From Commensalibacter papalotli (GTDB lineage: Bacteria > Pseudomonadota > Alphaproteobacteria > Acetobacterales > Acetobacteraceae), in the NCBI RefSeq assembly GCF_947179115.1, contig NZ_CAMXCI010000005.1, positions 1 through 64,000 of the forward strand: a stretch of DNA of 64,000 nt, read 5' to 3'. The notes beneath the pieces were generated by a model. It was not told where the DNA came from. It did no database searches and was given only the letters and a program-made list of their open reading frames with translations. Below, one piece after another: positions 46,044 to 55,079 of this stretch. Within the stretch, counting starts at the first letter, position 1, and the number at the start of each line of letters is the position of its first letter. Both the position numbers and the translations under genes were made by a program.

Positions 46044-46246
46044 ACTACAGGACTCCGTAACTGATCCACAATTTGTTTTAATAAATCCCTCATACCTTGT
46101 TCATTAACCCCCATGATCAAAGCATCTTCAAATGAATCTTGCATCACTTGTATTAACTCGACATAGTTCTCATTCAGGATTTTAATTTTTTCTTTACAAA
46201 GAACAGGCTGTTGATCTGATTGCAACCATACAGGGTATTCTATCAT
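46040..46246 (-). CDS. Small conserved hypothetical protein
   Basis: A 68-aa soluble protein, starting MIEYPVWLQSDQQPVLCKEK and largely helical. It overlaps the DUF2155 start by four bases and lies 12 bases after mlaD, so it is translated within the operon. No motif is recognisable. The tight packing supports a real gene. Confidence 0.6.
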   Translation of the reverse strand: MIEYPVWLQSDQQPVLCKEKIKILNENYVELIQVMQDSFEDALIMGVNEQGMRDLLKQIVDQLRSPVV

Positions 46247-46258
46247 CAGCTTTGCTCT

Positions 46259-46780
46259 TTATTGTAATTTATCAGAAGGTTTATCACCTGTTGTTTTATT
46301 ATCTGTTTTTGACATGTTGTCTGTAACAGAAAAAATAAATTTACTAAGTAATTCTTGTAAACTAATTGAACCCTGCGTATGGGTTAAAAATTGATTGGGT
46401 TTTAAAACTTTTTCATCACCGCCAGGGGAAAGATCAATGTATTTCCCCCCCAACAAACTGTCACTCGTAATCACAGCAGCTGTATCGGTGGGTAAACTGA
46501 CATCGGGGCGTACAGTAAAAACAACCGTGGCTTTGTAATCTTTTGGATTAACCTTTTGACCAGTAACTTGACCAACGGTAACCCCCGCTAATTTAACATC
46601 AGAGCCAACATCCAGCCCATCAATGTGCTCAAAAGAAGCTTTTAATGAATATCCACCATCATTGCGTTGCCCATGTCCAATAATTGCAAAAGTAACTGCT
46701 GTGATAAACACAACAATAACAATTAATCCTGTAATAAGCTCTATAATCTGCTGTGTTTTTTTTGAGGACGTAACAAACAT
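46259..46780 (-). CDS. mlaD: Outer-membrane lipid asymmetry protein MlaD
   Basis: A 173-aa substrate-binding protein of the Mla phospholipid transport system. One N-terminal membrane anchor (about residues 12-34) is followed by the MCE domain: HIDGLDVGSDVKLAGVTVGQV, then VITSDSLLGGKYIDLSPGG. MlaD hexamers pass phospholipids between membranes. The mlaFE genes are not in this window. The short C-terminus is polar. Confidence 0.93.
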   Translation of the reverse strand: MFVTSSKKTQQIIELITGLIVIVVFITAVTFAIIGHGQRNDGGYSLKASFEHIDGLDVGSDVKLAGVTVGQVTGQKVNPKDYKATVVFTVRPDVSLPTDTAAVITSDSLLGGKYIDLSPGGDEKVLKPNQFLTHTQGSISLQELLSKFIFSVTDNMSKTDNKTTGDKPSDKLQ

Positions 46781-46798
46781 ATGGATAAACTCTATTCC

Positions 46799-47167
46799 TT
46801 ATTCCCCAGGGGACCAGCTTTCATAATCCCCAGTTGCTTTGGCACGTTTTCCACCAGCATAATCGCTGCCTTGTGGATGATATGCGTTTGCACTACCTGT
46901 TGAATTTGAATGATAAGGGGCTTGCCATGGATGGCGTTTAGAGGCAGGGACCGCAACATCAGCACCGTGATGCAACCATACCCACCATTCAGGAGGAACC
47001 GCTGAAGGATCCTCATTTTTTTTATAAATAACCCAACGCTCATGACGGTGCTCACCACCGCCAAGGCGGGTTAACTTACGAGATTCGTAATAAGAGCGTC
47101 CATCAGCATCTTTGCCGACCAAACGTCCTTTAAACATCGTATGAAGGCGTGTTCCAAATGTTGTCAT
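46799..47167 (-). CDS. NDUFA12-type complex I accessory subunit
   Basis: A 122-aa homologue of mitochondrial NDUFA12/B17.2, an alphaproteobacterial complex I subunit. Key stretches: FKGRLVGKDADGRSYYESR, HERWVIYKKNEDPSAVPPEWWVWLHH and the C-terminal YESWSPGE. It lies 18 bases upstream of mlaD. Length is normal. The presence of this subunit is a phylogenetic marker of Alphaproteobacteria. Confidence 0.93.
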   Translation of the reverse strand: MTTFGTRLHTMFKGRLVGKDADGRSYYESRKLTRLGGGEHRHERWVIYKKNEDPSAVPPEWWVWLHHGADVAVPASKRHPWQAPYHSNSTGSANAYHPQGSDYAGGKRAKATGDYESWSPGE

Positions 47168-47474
47168 GATCTTAGTTCAATATATTCAATCTATTAATAA
47201 CGGTTACTTTGAATTCTTGTATAGAATTCTCTTAAACAAAAATATACCCTTTTCGTTAAAAAAGAGCAAAAATTCTTTTCAATTAATTTTTCAGCCCTTT
47301 CTTTAAACTGCATAATACTAACTTTGTAAATAAGTAATTTTGCCCCTTTAAAAGCATATTTTTACCGATCGATAATTTTATCCACAATATCCACTATATC
47401 CATAGGGCTGTATAAATTTTTAAGCCGATATAGCTCTTATATTATGATGAAAAAGCACTTACACTTTATCTATT
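47168..47474. other. Divergent intergenic region with a DnaA-box-like site
   Basis: About 300 bases between NDUFA12 and the NrdJ-like gene. A perfect DnaA box, TTATCCACA, is at 47378-47386. I see no cluster of such sites. Otherwise AT-rich with promoters for both genes expected. Confidence 0.4.
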
Positions 47475-49055
47475 ATGAAAGCACAACATTTCTGGAATAG
47501 CGTCAGGATGCGCAATCTGCAAACTGCGATTGATCCCGATGCCCCCTTATACTCTGTAACCATTCCCGAAGATTGGGAAAACAACGCAGCAACCGCGATA
47601 CTAGAACTGTGCCCCGAGCATCAGTTGGATGTATCCCCGATTAAGGCCGATATCTTAATTGCCAATTGGGTGTTCCCGTTATGCGAACAGACAGATCAAT
47701 TTACAGTGGAAGATTGGGAGCATATCCTATTACATAGGCAAGCCTGTCCAAATGCCAGTATTTGGAAAAATGATACCAGCCAAAAACTGGGCATTACCAT
47801 TAATTTGGCCGCATTTGCTTCTGCTGAGGCAGGATTTGATGCCCGTGCTTATCGCCATGTATTAGAGATTGCTGGGCACACATTGCGTATCTTATATAGA
47901 CAGCAAGCCAACTTTGTGAATGGCGAGTTGCCTTTTACAGAGCTTACAGAATCGATTGATAAACAAAGCCAAAATAAACAATTTGACTTAACGCCTCAAC
48001 CAAGTGCTGGCATTATTTACTTGTCTAACCTAGATGCATGCTTGGCTCAACTGGGTTTTGATTATGACAGTCATGACGGTAGGGATATTGCGTGTTGCTT
48101 GGCTTGCTTTGCAACATTATTAGCAAACGCAGGATGTGGTGCTGATTTCCTTCCTTTATCTCCTGATTGGAACGCTTTACCAGAGTTGACTTCAACAGCA
48201 AAAGATATATGGGCGTTGGCTTCTGAAGAACCAGCATCTCGCCTTGAGCGAATTGATACCAGCTTTTCCTTGCCTGGCAATCCTACTGATTTATTATTAG
48301 GGTCAGAAGCATGCGGCCTTGCTCCTATTTTCTCGCCTTTAAGAGAAGATGGCTTATTAAATTTCAGCACGCTGGCAAGATTAGCTCATAAGGGGTTAAC
48401 ATTAGAATCGGCTCTAGCAGCCTCTTTAGCAGGCGAGCAACTCTTGACGCCACCATCACAGCAAGCTCATTATGCTATGCATCAAGCTTTGGCTGGATTT
48501 GTAACCCATATGCCTGCACGGCCAAATCAAATTACTTATCCTTTATCTCAAAAAGCAATGCTGACACGTGGAACCAAAAGGCCTTTACCACCTCGTCGCA
48601 AGGGTATTACCCAGAAAGCAAGTATTGCGGGACGTGGATTATTTCTGCGTACTGGGGAATATGAAGACGGAACACTTGGGGAAATTTCCATTACCCCAAC
48701 CAAAGAAAGTGCTATGGTCAAAGGTCTGCTCGACAGTTTAAGTCAGGCCGTCAGTATTGGGTTGCAATATGGTGCCCCCTTACAAGATTATGTATCTCAC
48801 TTTGCCTATAGTCGATTTGGAATTGCTGGCACCGTAGAGGGTGATCCCAATGCTCTATATGCAACATCATTCTTAGATTATAGTTTCAGAGTGCTTTCAG
48901 ATGTTTATTTAAATGAACCCCTCGCTGATGCACCCAATAATTTACATGTTGGTGAGGATATGGTTCCTATGTTACCTTTGGAACTACCAGAGGATGATGA
49001 AACCCCTCCTTCTTCACCCCATCCTCGTAATCGTAAATTTAAATTGGTTAGTTAA
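47475..49055 (+). CDS. Ribonucleotide-reductase-derived TSCPD protein
   Basis: A 526-aa protein derived from class II (B12-dependent) ribonucleotide reductase. The C-terminus has the NrdJ TSCPD signature: RKGITQKASIAGRGLFLRTGEY, GTLGEISI, VSIGLQYGAPLQDYV and ATSFLDYSFR. The middle also matches NrdJ in spacing: FDARAYRHVLEIAGHTL and YLSNLDACLAQLGFDYDS. The catalytic Cys/thiyl region and the substrate-binding part of the barrel appear absent, so it is unlikely to reduce nucleotides. Function unknown. It is followed by ridA within 12 bases. Confidence 0.75.
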   Translation: MKAQHFWNSVRMRNLQTAIDPDAPLYSVTIPEDWENNAATAILELCPEHQLDVSPIKADILIANWVFPLCEQTDQFTVEDWEHILLHRQACPNASIWKNDTSQKLGITINLAAFASAEAGFDARAYRHVLEIAGHTLRILYRQQANFVNGELPFTELTESIDKQSQNKQFDLTPQPSAGIIYLSNLDACLAQLGFDYDSHDGRDIACCLACFATLLANAGCGADFLPLSPDWNALPELTSTAKDIWALASEEPASRLERIDTSFSLPGNPTDLLLGSEACGLAPIFSPLREDGLLNFSTLARLAHKGLTLESALAASLAGEQLLTPPSQQAHYAMHQALAGFVTHMPARPNQITYPLSQKAMLTRGTKRPLPPRRKGITQKASIAGRGLFLRTGEYEDGTLGEISITPTKESAMVKGLLDSLSQAVSIGLQYGAPLQDYVSHFAYSRFGIAGTVEGDPNALYATSFLDYSFRVLSDVYLNEPLADAPNNLHVGEDMVPMLPLELPEDDETPPSSPHPRNRKFKLVS

Positions 49056-49066
49056 AGGAAAGCAGT

Positions 49067-49528
49067 ATGCCAACCATACAAGAACGCTTGAAAGCATTAA
49101 AAATTATTCTGCCAACCCCTGCTGCTCCCGTAGCAAATTACGTACCAACCGTGCAAACCGGAAATAATTTGATTATCTCTGGTCAACTCCCTTTGGTCGA
49201 TGGCAAATTATTTGCAACAGGATTATTAGGCAAAGACGTTGATGTCGCAGCCGGTGCCAAAGCAGCCCATTTTTGTATGATCAATATCCTTGCACAAGCT
49301 CAAGCTGCTTTAGTTGATTTGGAAAAAATTAAAAGATTGGTTCGCCTTGGTGGCTTTGTTGCCAGCACCCCAGATTTTACTCAACAAGCCGTTGTTATGA
49401 ATGGCGCCTCTGACCTTGCTGTAGAAATCCTGGGCGATGCTGGACGACATGCACGCTCTGCTTTTGGAGTTGCATGTTTACCTATGAATGCATGCGTTGA
49501 AGTCGAAGCATGGTTTGAATTAAAATAG
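49067..49528 (+). CDS. RidA family enamine/imine deaminase
   Basis: A 153-aa member of the RidA/YjgF/TdcF superfamily, which hydrolyses reactive enamines from amino-acid metabolism. GNNLIISGQLPLVDG, CMINILAQAQAAL and SAFGVACLPMNACVEVEAWF are conserved, although the usual RxxxGV catalytic Arg reads as ARSAFGVACLP and keeps an Arg. Slightly longer than the 128-aa standard at the N-terminus. A strong AAGGAAAG site precedes the ATG. Confidence 0.9.
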   Translation: MPTIQERLKALKIILPTPAAPVANYVPTVQTGNNLIISGQLPLVDGKLFATGLLGKDVDVAAGAKAAHFCMINILAQAQAALVDLEKIKRLVRLGGFVASTPDFTQQAVVMNGASDLAVEILGDAGRHARSAFGVACLPMNACVEVEAWFELK

Positions 49529-49553
49529 TTTAATAAAGCTATTTTGATATTTT

Positions 49554-49590
49554 AAAAAAGCCCTTTTATCATCATGATAAAGGGTTTTTT
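49554..49590. terminator. Hairpin terminator between ridA and the permease
   Basis: AAAAAGCCCTTTTATCAT and the partly matching ATGATAAAGGGTTTTTT form a long stem with a CATG-type loop and T-run. It separates converging genes. Confidence 0.85.
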
Positions 49591-49608
49591 TTATTAATAA
49601 TAGTCACA

Positions 49609-50925
49609 TCAATCAAATTGCATTTCTGGTGGATCTTTTTTAAACATATTTGTTAAAAAGGCTAAATAGATAATGCCAAGACATAACCAGATTATACCCA
49701 GTGTAAATGCTAGTTTATCTAAACTAATAAACAGCCAAAAAGTCGTTCCTAAGCCTATTACTGGAAATATAAGATAAGAAAGAATTTGCCAACCAGAACG
49801 TTGCTTTTCCCTGACCCAAAAATGATTAATAACCGATAAATTGACAAACATAAACGCCAAGAATGCCCCAAAATTAATAAAAGACGCGGCGGTTAACACA
49901 TCTATTTGAGTGCCGATCAACGCAATCACTCCACATAGAAAAATATTATTGGTAGGTGTTGAAAAACGATTATTTAATTTCCCAAAAAAATTCTTTGGAA
50001 TGACATTATCTTTCCCCATCGCATATAGTAACCGTGACGCACTGGTTTGTGCAGAAACACCAGAAGCAAATTGCCCAACCACTAAACCAATCAGAAAGAA
50101 TGAAACAAACACATCCCCACCAATTTTTTTTGCAATTTCCATCGCTGCGGAATCAATATGTTGAAAAACAAATGAAGGATGCGCCAATTGCACAAAATAA
50201 GAGGTGACAATAAAAAGAACACTTCCCGCCAAAGTCACCAAAATAATTGCTCTTGGGATTGTTTTTTGTGGATCTTTTGTTTCATCGGCAAGCGTTGTTA
50301 CCGCATCAAACCCAAGAAATGAGTAACAAGCAACCGCTCCACCTGCCAAGATATAGGATAAATGCGCATATTCATTCCAAAAAGGTTTTAACGAAAATAA
50401 AGGGGTCGTGCCATCCGTAGTTACATAGTGAATGCTCAAAGTAACAAACGCCGCAATAATTAATATTTGAATAATCATTAAAAGGCTATTCACACTTTTC
50501 GCAAATTCCAAACCAATCACATTAATCACCGTTGTCACAACAATAAAAGCAATTAACCAAAGACTCAAAGAAACGCTCGGAAACGCATCATGTAAAAAGG
50601 ATGCTCCGATCAACCATATCACCATCGGTATAAAGAAATAATCTAATAAAATAACCCAACCTGCAAGAAATCCCAGTTTATTACTGATAGATCGACGCAC
50701 ATAAGTATATGCAGAGCCTGCTACTGGATAAGCTTTCGCCATATGGCTGTAACTTAACGCAGTAAAAAACATTGCCACAGCAGCAGCCAAATAAGCCATC
50801 GGGACATTGCCCCTTGTCTCTTTAGCCAACTCCCCAAACGTTCCCAGAACAATAATGGGGGCCATATAAGCAACACCGAATAAAACCACTGCTGCTAATG
50901 AAAGAGTTCGTGTTAAATGAGGCAT
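49609..50925 (-). CDS. APC-family amino acid permease
   Basis: A 438-aa transporter with about twelve membrane helices. Family motifs include GVAYMAPIIVLGTFG, YPVAGSAYTYVRRS near the third helix and GFDAVTTLADETKDPQKTIPRAI after the fifth. Substrate cannot be read. The next gene upstream on the minus strand is a nitrilase-family amidase, 46 bases before, which may be part of the same unit acting on an imported amide or amine. Confidence 0.88.
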   Translation of the reverse strand: MPHLTRTLSLAAVVLFGVAYMAPIIVLGTFGELAKETRGNVPMAYLAAAVAMFFTALSYSHMAKAYPVAGSAYTYVRRSISNKLGFLAGWVILLDYFFIPMVIWLIGASFLHDAFPSVSLSLWLIAFIVVTTVINVIGLEFAKSVNSLLMIIQILIIAAFVTLSIHYVTTDGTTPLFSLKPFWNEYAHLSYILAGGAVACYSFLGFDAVTTLADETKDPQKTIPRAIILVTLAGSVLFIVTSYFVQLAHPSFVFQHIDSAAMEIAKKIGGDVFVSFFLIGLVVGQFASGVSAQTSASRLLYAMGKDNVIPKNFFGKLNNRFSTPTNNIFLCGVIALIGTQIDVLTAASFINFGAFLAFMFVNLSVINHFWVREKQRSGWQILSYLIFPVIGLGTTFWLFISLDKLAFTLGIIWLCLGIIYLAFLTNMFKKDPPEMQFD

Positions 50926-50971
50926 AGGTTTATTCCCTATAAATATATATAATTAAAAAACTAAGAATTTA

Positions 50972-51790
50972 TTAAGAAATAATCCAATCTGAATGCTTGG
51001 TATGATGTTGTATTTTCTGACCCGTTATCTTCATTCTACGTTCTTTTAAATAATTAAATTCAGTTAGAAATTGAGTCATTTGTTTGGGGTCTATGTTCAT
51101 TCTTATACTACATTCTTCACGACCCGCCTCACATAACAACTGTCCCATTGGATTCACCACACAGCTGCCCCCATGAAAAACCAAACCATCATTTCCCAAT
51201 CCAACACGATTAGTCATCACCGCAAACATATGATTTTCTTGTGCTCTGGCCATAATCGCAGTTCTGTGCGTTAATCCATAAGGGTCCATATTCCCATTGG
51301 TAACAATCAATAACTCGGTTCCTAACTCACCCAAAGCACGTGCAGATTCAGGATATTCAATATCAAAGCAAATCAGAAAACCGATTTTAACCCCTCGCCA
51401 TTCAATACAGCTATATCGATCCCCAGCATCAAATATACCATGATCAGTAAGCCATAAATGCGTCTTACGATAATAAGCCAACAATCCGTCTTCTGGTGTA
51501 ATGAACACGGTGGTATTATAGAATTTACCTTCATGTGCCTCTGCCATACCAACGGTAATAGCAATGTTTTTTTCTTTGGAAAGGGATTTTAATTGCTGGA
51601 TGCCGGAACCATCCAAACTTTGAGAAACCATATTAAGATTTTCTTGCGTAGGAAAGCCGCTTAAATAAGTTTCTGGAAACACCATAATATCCGTTGCATC
51701 TGAACTATTCTTAATTGCACGACGAACTTTATTTAAATTATATTCCAGATCACCATCTTTACATTCCAACTGAACCAGCTCAATTTCCAT
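50972..51790 (-). CDS. Nitrilase-superfamily carbon-nitrogen hydrolase
   Basis: A 272-aa member of the nitrilase superfamily. The catalytic triad is visible: Glu in MVFPETYLSGF, Lys in YYRKTHLW and Cys in GFLICFDIEYPESARAL. The longest ORF starts at 51826 (MSNFS), but the ATG at 51790 (MEIELVQLE) has a GAGGTG element six bases upstream and matches the family's usual start. Substrate unknown; amidases of this branch act on small amides. It is probably cotranscribed with the permease. Confidence 0.85.
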   Translation of the reverse strand: MEIELVQLECKDGDLEYNLNKVRRAIKNSSDATDIMVFPETYLSGFPTQENLNMVSQSLDGSGIQQLKSLSKEKNIAITVGMAEAHEGKFYNTTVFITPEDGLLAYYRKTHLWLTDHGIFDAGDRYSCIEWRGVKIGFLICFDIEYPESARALGELGTELLIVTNGNMDPYGLTHRTAIMARAQENHMFAVMTNRVGLGNDGLVFHGGSCVVNPMGQLLCEAGREECSIRMNIDPKQMTQFLTEFNYLKERRMKITGQKIQHHTKHSDWIIS

Positions 51791-51918
51791 CACTTTCACC
51801 TCGTTATCTTTACTAAAATTACTCAAAACTTCATTTTATGATAACAAAATATCTTTATATGTTAAGAATAAAATATATTATTATTAAAAATAATCTTTAG
51901 AGTGTGATGGATTTATTA

Positions 51919-52380
51919 TTAAGATTTTTTTATAGGTTTATTTTTTGTTAAAATTATTCCTGCCTTTACGTTGAGTATCAACATCACAATATTCACCCCA
52001 CCAGCAATGAGCTCAATCATTTGTACAATTAAAAATATGGAATTAAACTGTTCATGAACAGCAAGATAACGCAAATATAAAGCACAGGGAATTAAGATAC
52101 AAAGACCATTTAATGCAATTAACGACATGCGCTTTTTCTTATTAGAAGCAGTCTTATTATTTATTTTTCCTGCAATATTAAACCCTGTTCCTCCTGTTGC
52201 GACTAATGCAGGTATAAGAATGAAAAAACCATAAGGAATTAAAAATTTTACGCTTTTGATATAATCAATGTTCCCTATTAATTCTGACGTAACAGTTGAA
52301 AGCCAAAAGATTAATAAAATCACTAAGGCCATGACCCCAGTAATACGATGGATAAGGGACAGGACTTGCTTTTTTGTCAT
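51919..52380 (-). CDS. Small four-helix membrane protein
   Basis: A 153-aa protein with four hydrophobic helices (about residues 12-31, 46-68, 84-104 and 112-138). It begins KKQVLSLIHRITGVMAL. No motif identifies a family. The MarR regulator gene upstream overlaps it by four bases, so the two form an operon; the protein may be the regulator's target. DUF-type; function not assigned. Confidence 0.75.
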   Translation of the reverse strand: MTKKQVLSLIHRITGVMALVILLIFWLSTVTSELIGNIDYIKSVKFLIPYGFFILIPALVATGGTGFNIAGKINNKTASNKKKRMSLIALNGLCILIPCALYLRYLAVHEQFNSIFLIVQMIELIAGGVNIVMLILNVKAGIILTKNKPIKKS

Positions 52381-52823
52381 TTCATATTTTCAATTGTGGC
52401 AATGATATCCGTTAAGCTCTTTACAGTAATATCAATATCCTGCTTGTTAAGATTTTTAAAAATACTCACTGCCATTTTTTCCCATTCTTTATTAATGGCA
52501 TCAAAGGCCTTTTCACCAATCTCAGTCAATTGAAACAGCGATGATTTTTTATGAGCAGGGTTATGAAGCTGTTGGATATATTCAAGTTTCAACAACTCAT
52601 CAATGGTTCGTTGCACCGCCTGACGCGTTAACCCCATCAGCCGCGCAATATGTGGCACTGTTAATGCCGTATTTTCTAACCGAATCGCCCCCAACACTTT
52701 CCATTTTGATGTCGTCAACCCATGCTCTGATGCCAACTGGTCGCCGATCAAGCTGATATCGTGATAGGCTCTGAAAAGCCCGATAATAATTTTATTTTGT
52801 TGAGATATAGTTTGTATTGTCAT
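52377..52823 (-). CDS. MarR family transcriptional regulator
   Basis: A 148-aa winged-helix regulator. The HTH region reads LTVPHIARLMGLTRQAVQRTIDELLKLEYI with the wing after HNPAHKKS, typical of MarR. It controls the membrane protein gene downstream and, by the palindromes in its promoter, itself. MarR proteins respond to small phenolic or other ligands; the ligand is unknown. Length is standard. Confidence 0.92.
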   Translation of the reverse strand: MTIQTISQQNKIIIGLFRAYHDISLIGDQLASEHGLTTSKWKVLGAIRLENTALTVPHIARLMGLTRQAVQRTIDELLKLEYIQQLHNPAHKKSSLFQLTEIGEKAFDAINKEWEKMAVSIFKNLNKQDIDITVKSLTDIIATIENMK

Positions 52824-52833
52824 AATGACAATA
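52815..52833. promoter_or_regulatory. Palindromic operator over the marR start
   Basis: TATTGTCAT and ATGACAATA are perfect nine-base arms around a single A. The site covers the ATG of the regulator gene, so binding would block initiation. Confidence 0.65.
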
Positions 52834-52844
52834 AGTTAACAATA

Positions 52845-52860
52845 TGACAATATATTGTCA
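52845..52860. promoter_or_regulatory. Second palindromic operator upstream of marR
   Basis: A 16-base perfect palindrome, TGACAATATATTGTCA, about 12 bases from the first site and sharing its TGACAAT core. Two sites with a common half suggest cooperative binding by the MarR dimer. Confidence 0.65.
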
Positions 52861-52923
52861 ATATATTTATATTAGCAATAATGTTATATAAAAATAACGG
52901 AATAAAACATAAAATATATTCAA

Positions 52924-53751
52924 TTAATTTGAGTTTAACCCATAAGCTCGACTGCCAAGCTTTTTCTTATATAAATTTTCATATTTTATCACTGCTTCTT
53001 TACTCATGCCTTTGGGTAAAACAAGCAAAATTGAAAATACAAAATTTAAATATTGATTCTTATTTTCTTTATAAATTTCTATAAGTTTTTTATTTCCACC
53101 ATGTTTTGTCTGAACATAATTCAACCATCTTCCCCATAATCCACCACTTTCACCAGAAGCAGAGCCAACATATTGTTTTCCTGTTGAACTATTATAAATT
53201 AAATATACAGCACTAATGGTTGATAAAGGATAATACCAATCTTTATTTGAATCTTGATTTCGAATTAAACGTTCTAATTCTACAAACGATAAAAGAACAT
53301 CATTATAACCTGAAAAATTACCAACATAACCAGATGGGTAAATTTCAATCACCTGTTTTTTGTTAGTTTCATTAACATTTTGATGCCAGCTTTGCGTTGC
53401 TTTACCCCAATCAATCACTGCTCTAAACTTCAGATCTTGAAAAGTATTCATTTCTTCAAGCTCATAGTAAAAACAGTCACTTTGTGGGATAACTTTTCCA
53501 ACTTTAAAAACACTCAAAAATAATGCTTTAGTTCCCTCTATTCCAACAAAAACTATAATATAATCTAACCCTTTAAAAACGGGCTTTGGTTGAGACTTTT
53601 AATATTCAAGCAATGCAGTTTCTTTAAAATAATTTTGAAATATAGTTTTGTACTGATTTCGTGAATCTTTATGCCTAACATACTTAATTTTATAATTATG
53701 TTTAAAAAATTGAGAATCGTATGCAGACATTAAATGACAAATATCAAGCAT
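52924..53751 (-). pseudogene. GIY-YIG nuclease family gene with one in-frame stop
   Basis: From ATG 53751 (MLDICHLMSAYD), which has a GAGGAT site eight bases upstream, the frame runs 275 codons with a single TAA at codon 51 (53599-53601). The C-terminal 197 codons are an intact ORF. Family-like segments lie on both sides: KIKYVRHKD before the stop, and PKPVFKGLDYIIVFVGIEGTKA after it; the GIY-YIG motif is AVYLIYNSSTGKQYVGSASG near the end of the protein. The stop is one transition from CAA (Gln). A short protein from the TTG at 53517 is possible, but its start is inside the family core. Confidence 0.75.
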
Positions 53752-53812
53752 TTTTCTATCCTCACTTTAATTATATTAAGACTAACTATAAACATTTATG
53801 AGATAAACAAAT

Positions 53813-53840
53813 AAAAAGGGCTGAAAACTCAGCCCTTTTT
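53813..53840 (-). terminator. Hairpin terminator after pgk
   Basis: AAAAAGGGCTGA and TCAGCCCTTTTT form a perfect 12-base stem with an AAAC loop. Confidence 0.9.
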
Positions 53841-53847
53841 TTATATC

Positions 53848-55077
53848 CTATAAAGGAAAGCTTTCTCGTGCTAGTGTCGTCAAGGCGACAATACCAGGAA
53901 GGGCTTTGCCCTCTAACCATTCAAGGAATGCTCCACCAGCGGTGGAAACATAAGAAATGTCATGGATAACGCCTGCATGTTTCAATGCAGAAACCGTGTC
54001 CCCACCACCAGCAACACTTTCCAGCTTGCCAGCTTTGGTTAATTTTGCAGCTTCTTGAGCCACAGCATTGGTTGCTTTATCAAACGGTGTAAATTCAAAC
54101 GCACCCAAAGGCCCATTCCAAACCAAAGTTTTCAGTTCGGTCAGCGCTTTGTTCAACAATTCAACAGTCTTTGGCCCAACGTCCAAGATCATTTGGTCAT
54201 CAGGGACAGCATTCACATCAACAATTTTCGTTACTGGGTCATTTTTCAACTCACCAGCGACAACAACATCCACAGGAAGCAGGATTTTACAACCTTTAGC
54301 TTGTGCACTTTTCATAATGTCACGGGCTGTATCATGCATTTCTGCTTCTTGTAATGACTTACCAACCTTAACGCCTTGGGCAGCAAGGAATGTATTCGCC
54401 ATTGCCCCACCAATTACCAATACGTCAACTTTGCTGATCATATTGGATAAAAGGTCAAGTTTCGTCGAAATCTTTGAACCACCGACAATCGCACCGACTG
54501 GACGTTTTGGATTTTCCAATGCACGGCTAAGCGCATTTAGTTCTGTTTCCATCAAACGACCAGCAAAAGAAGGAAGATAACGTGTTACCCCTTCTGTCGA
54601 TGCATGTGCACGATGAGCCGCAGAAAATGCGTCATCAACATAGACATCAGCCAATGCAGCCAAGTCCTGAGATAATGTAGGATCGTTCTTTTCCTCACCC
54701 GCATGGAAACGAGTATTTTCAAGTAAAAGAACATCTCCGTCTTTCATTGCATCCACAGCTTTTTGAGCATCTGGACCAACACAGTTATCTGCAAAAGCAA
54801 CTGGCAACTTTAAAATAGAAGCCAATGCCTCGCCCACTGGACGTAAAGACATTTCTGGAACCACTTTGCCTTTTGGACGAGCAAAATGGCTGCATATAAT
54901 AACCTTAGCACCTTTTTTCACAAGTTCTTGGATGGTAGGTGCTAAACGCTCTAATCTTGTGGTATCGGATATTTTGCCATCATGAGTGGGAACGTTTAAA
55001 TCCCCACGCAATAAGACTTTTTTACCTTTACAATCAACAAGATCATCAAGCGTTTTAAACGCTTTTTGATCAACCAT
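53848..55077 (-). CDS. pgk: Phosphoglycerate kinase
   Basis: A 409-aa Pgk, converting 1,3-bisphosphoglycerate and ADP to 3-phosphoglycerate and ATP. The N-terminal RGDLNVP with Asp and Arg, the HFARPKG segment and the C-terminal VAGGGDTVSAL nucleotide site are present. Two bases separate it from gap, so gap-pgk is one operon for lower glycolysis or gluconeogenesis. It ends at a strong terminator. Confidence 0.96.
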   Translation of the reverse strand: MVDQKAFKTLDDLVDCKGKKVLLRGDLNVPTHDGKISDTTRLERLAPTIQELVKKGAKVIICSHFARPKGKVVPEMSLRPVGEALASILKLPVAFADNCVGPDAQKAVDAMKDGDVLLLENTRFHAGEEKNDPTLSQDLAALADVYVDDAFSAAHRAHASTEGVTRYLPSFAGRLMETELNALSRALENPKRPVGAIVGGSKISTKLDLLSNMISKVDVLVIGGAMANTFLAAQGVKVGKSLQEAEMHDTARDIMKSAQAKGCKILLPVDVVVAGELKNDPVTKIVDVNAVPDDQMILDVGPKTVELLNKALTELKTLVWNGPLGAFEFTPFDKATNAVAQEAAKLTKAGKLESVAGGGDTVSALKHAGVIHDISYVSTAGGAFLEWLEGKALPGIVALTTLARESFPL

Positions 55078-55079
55078 GA

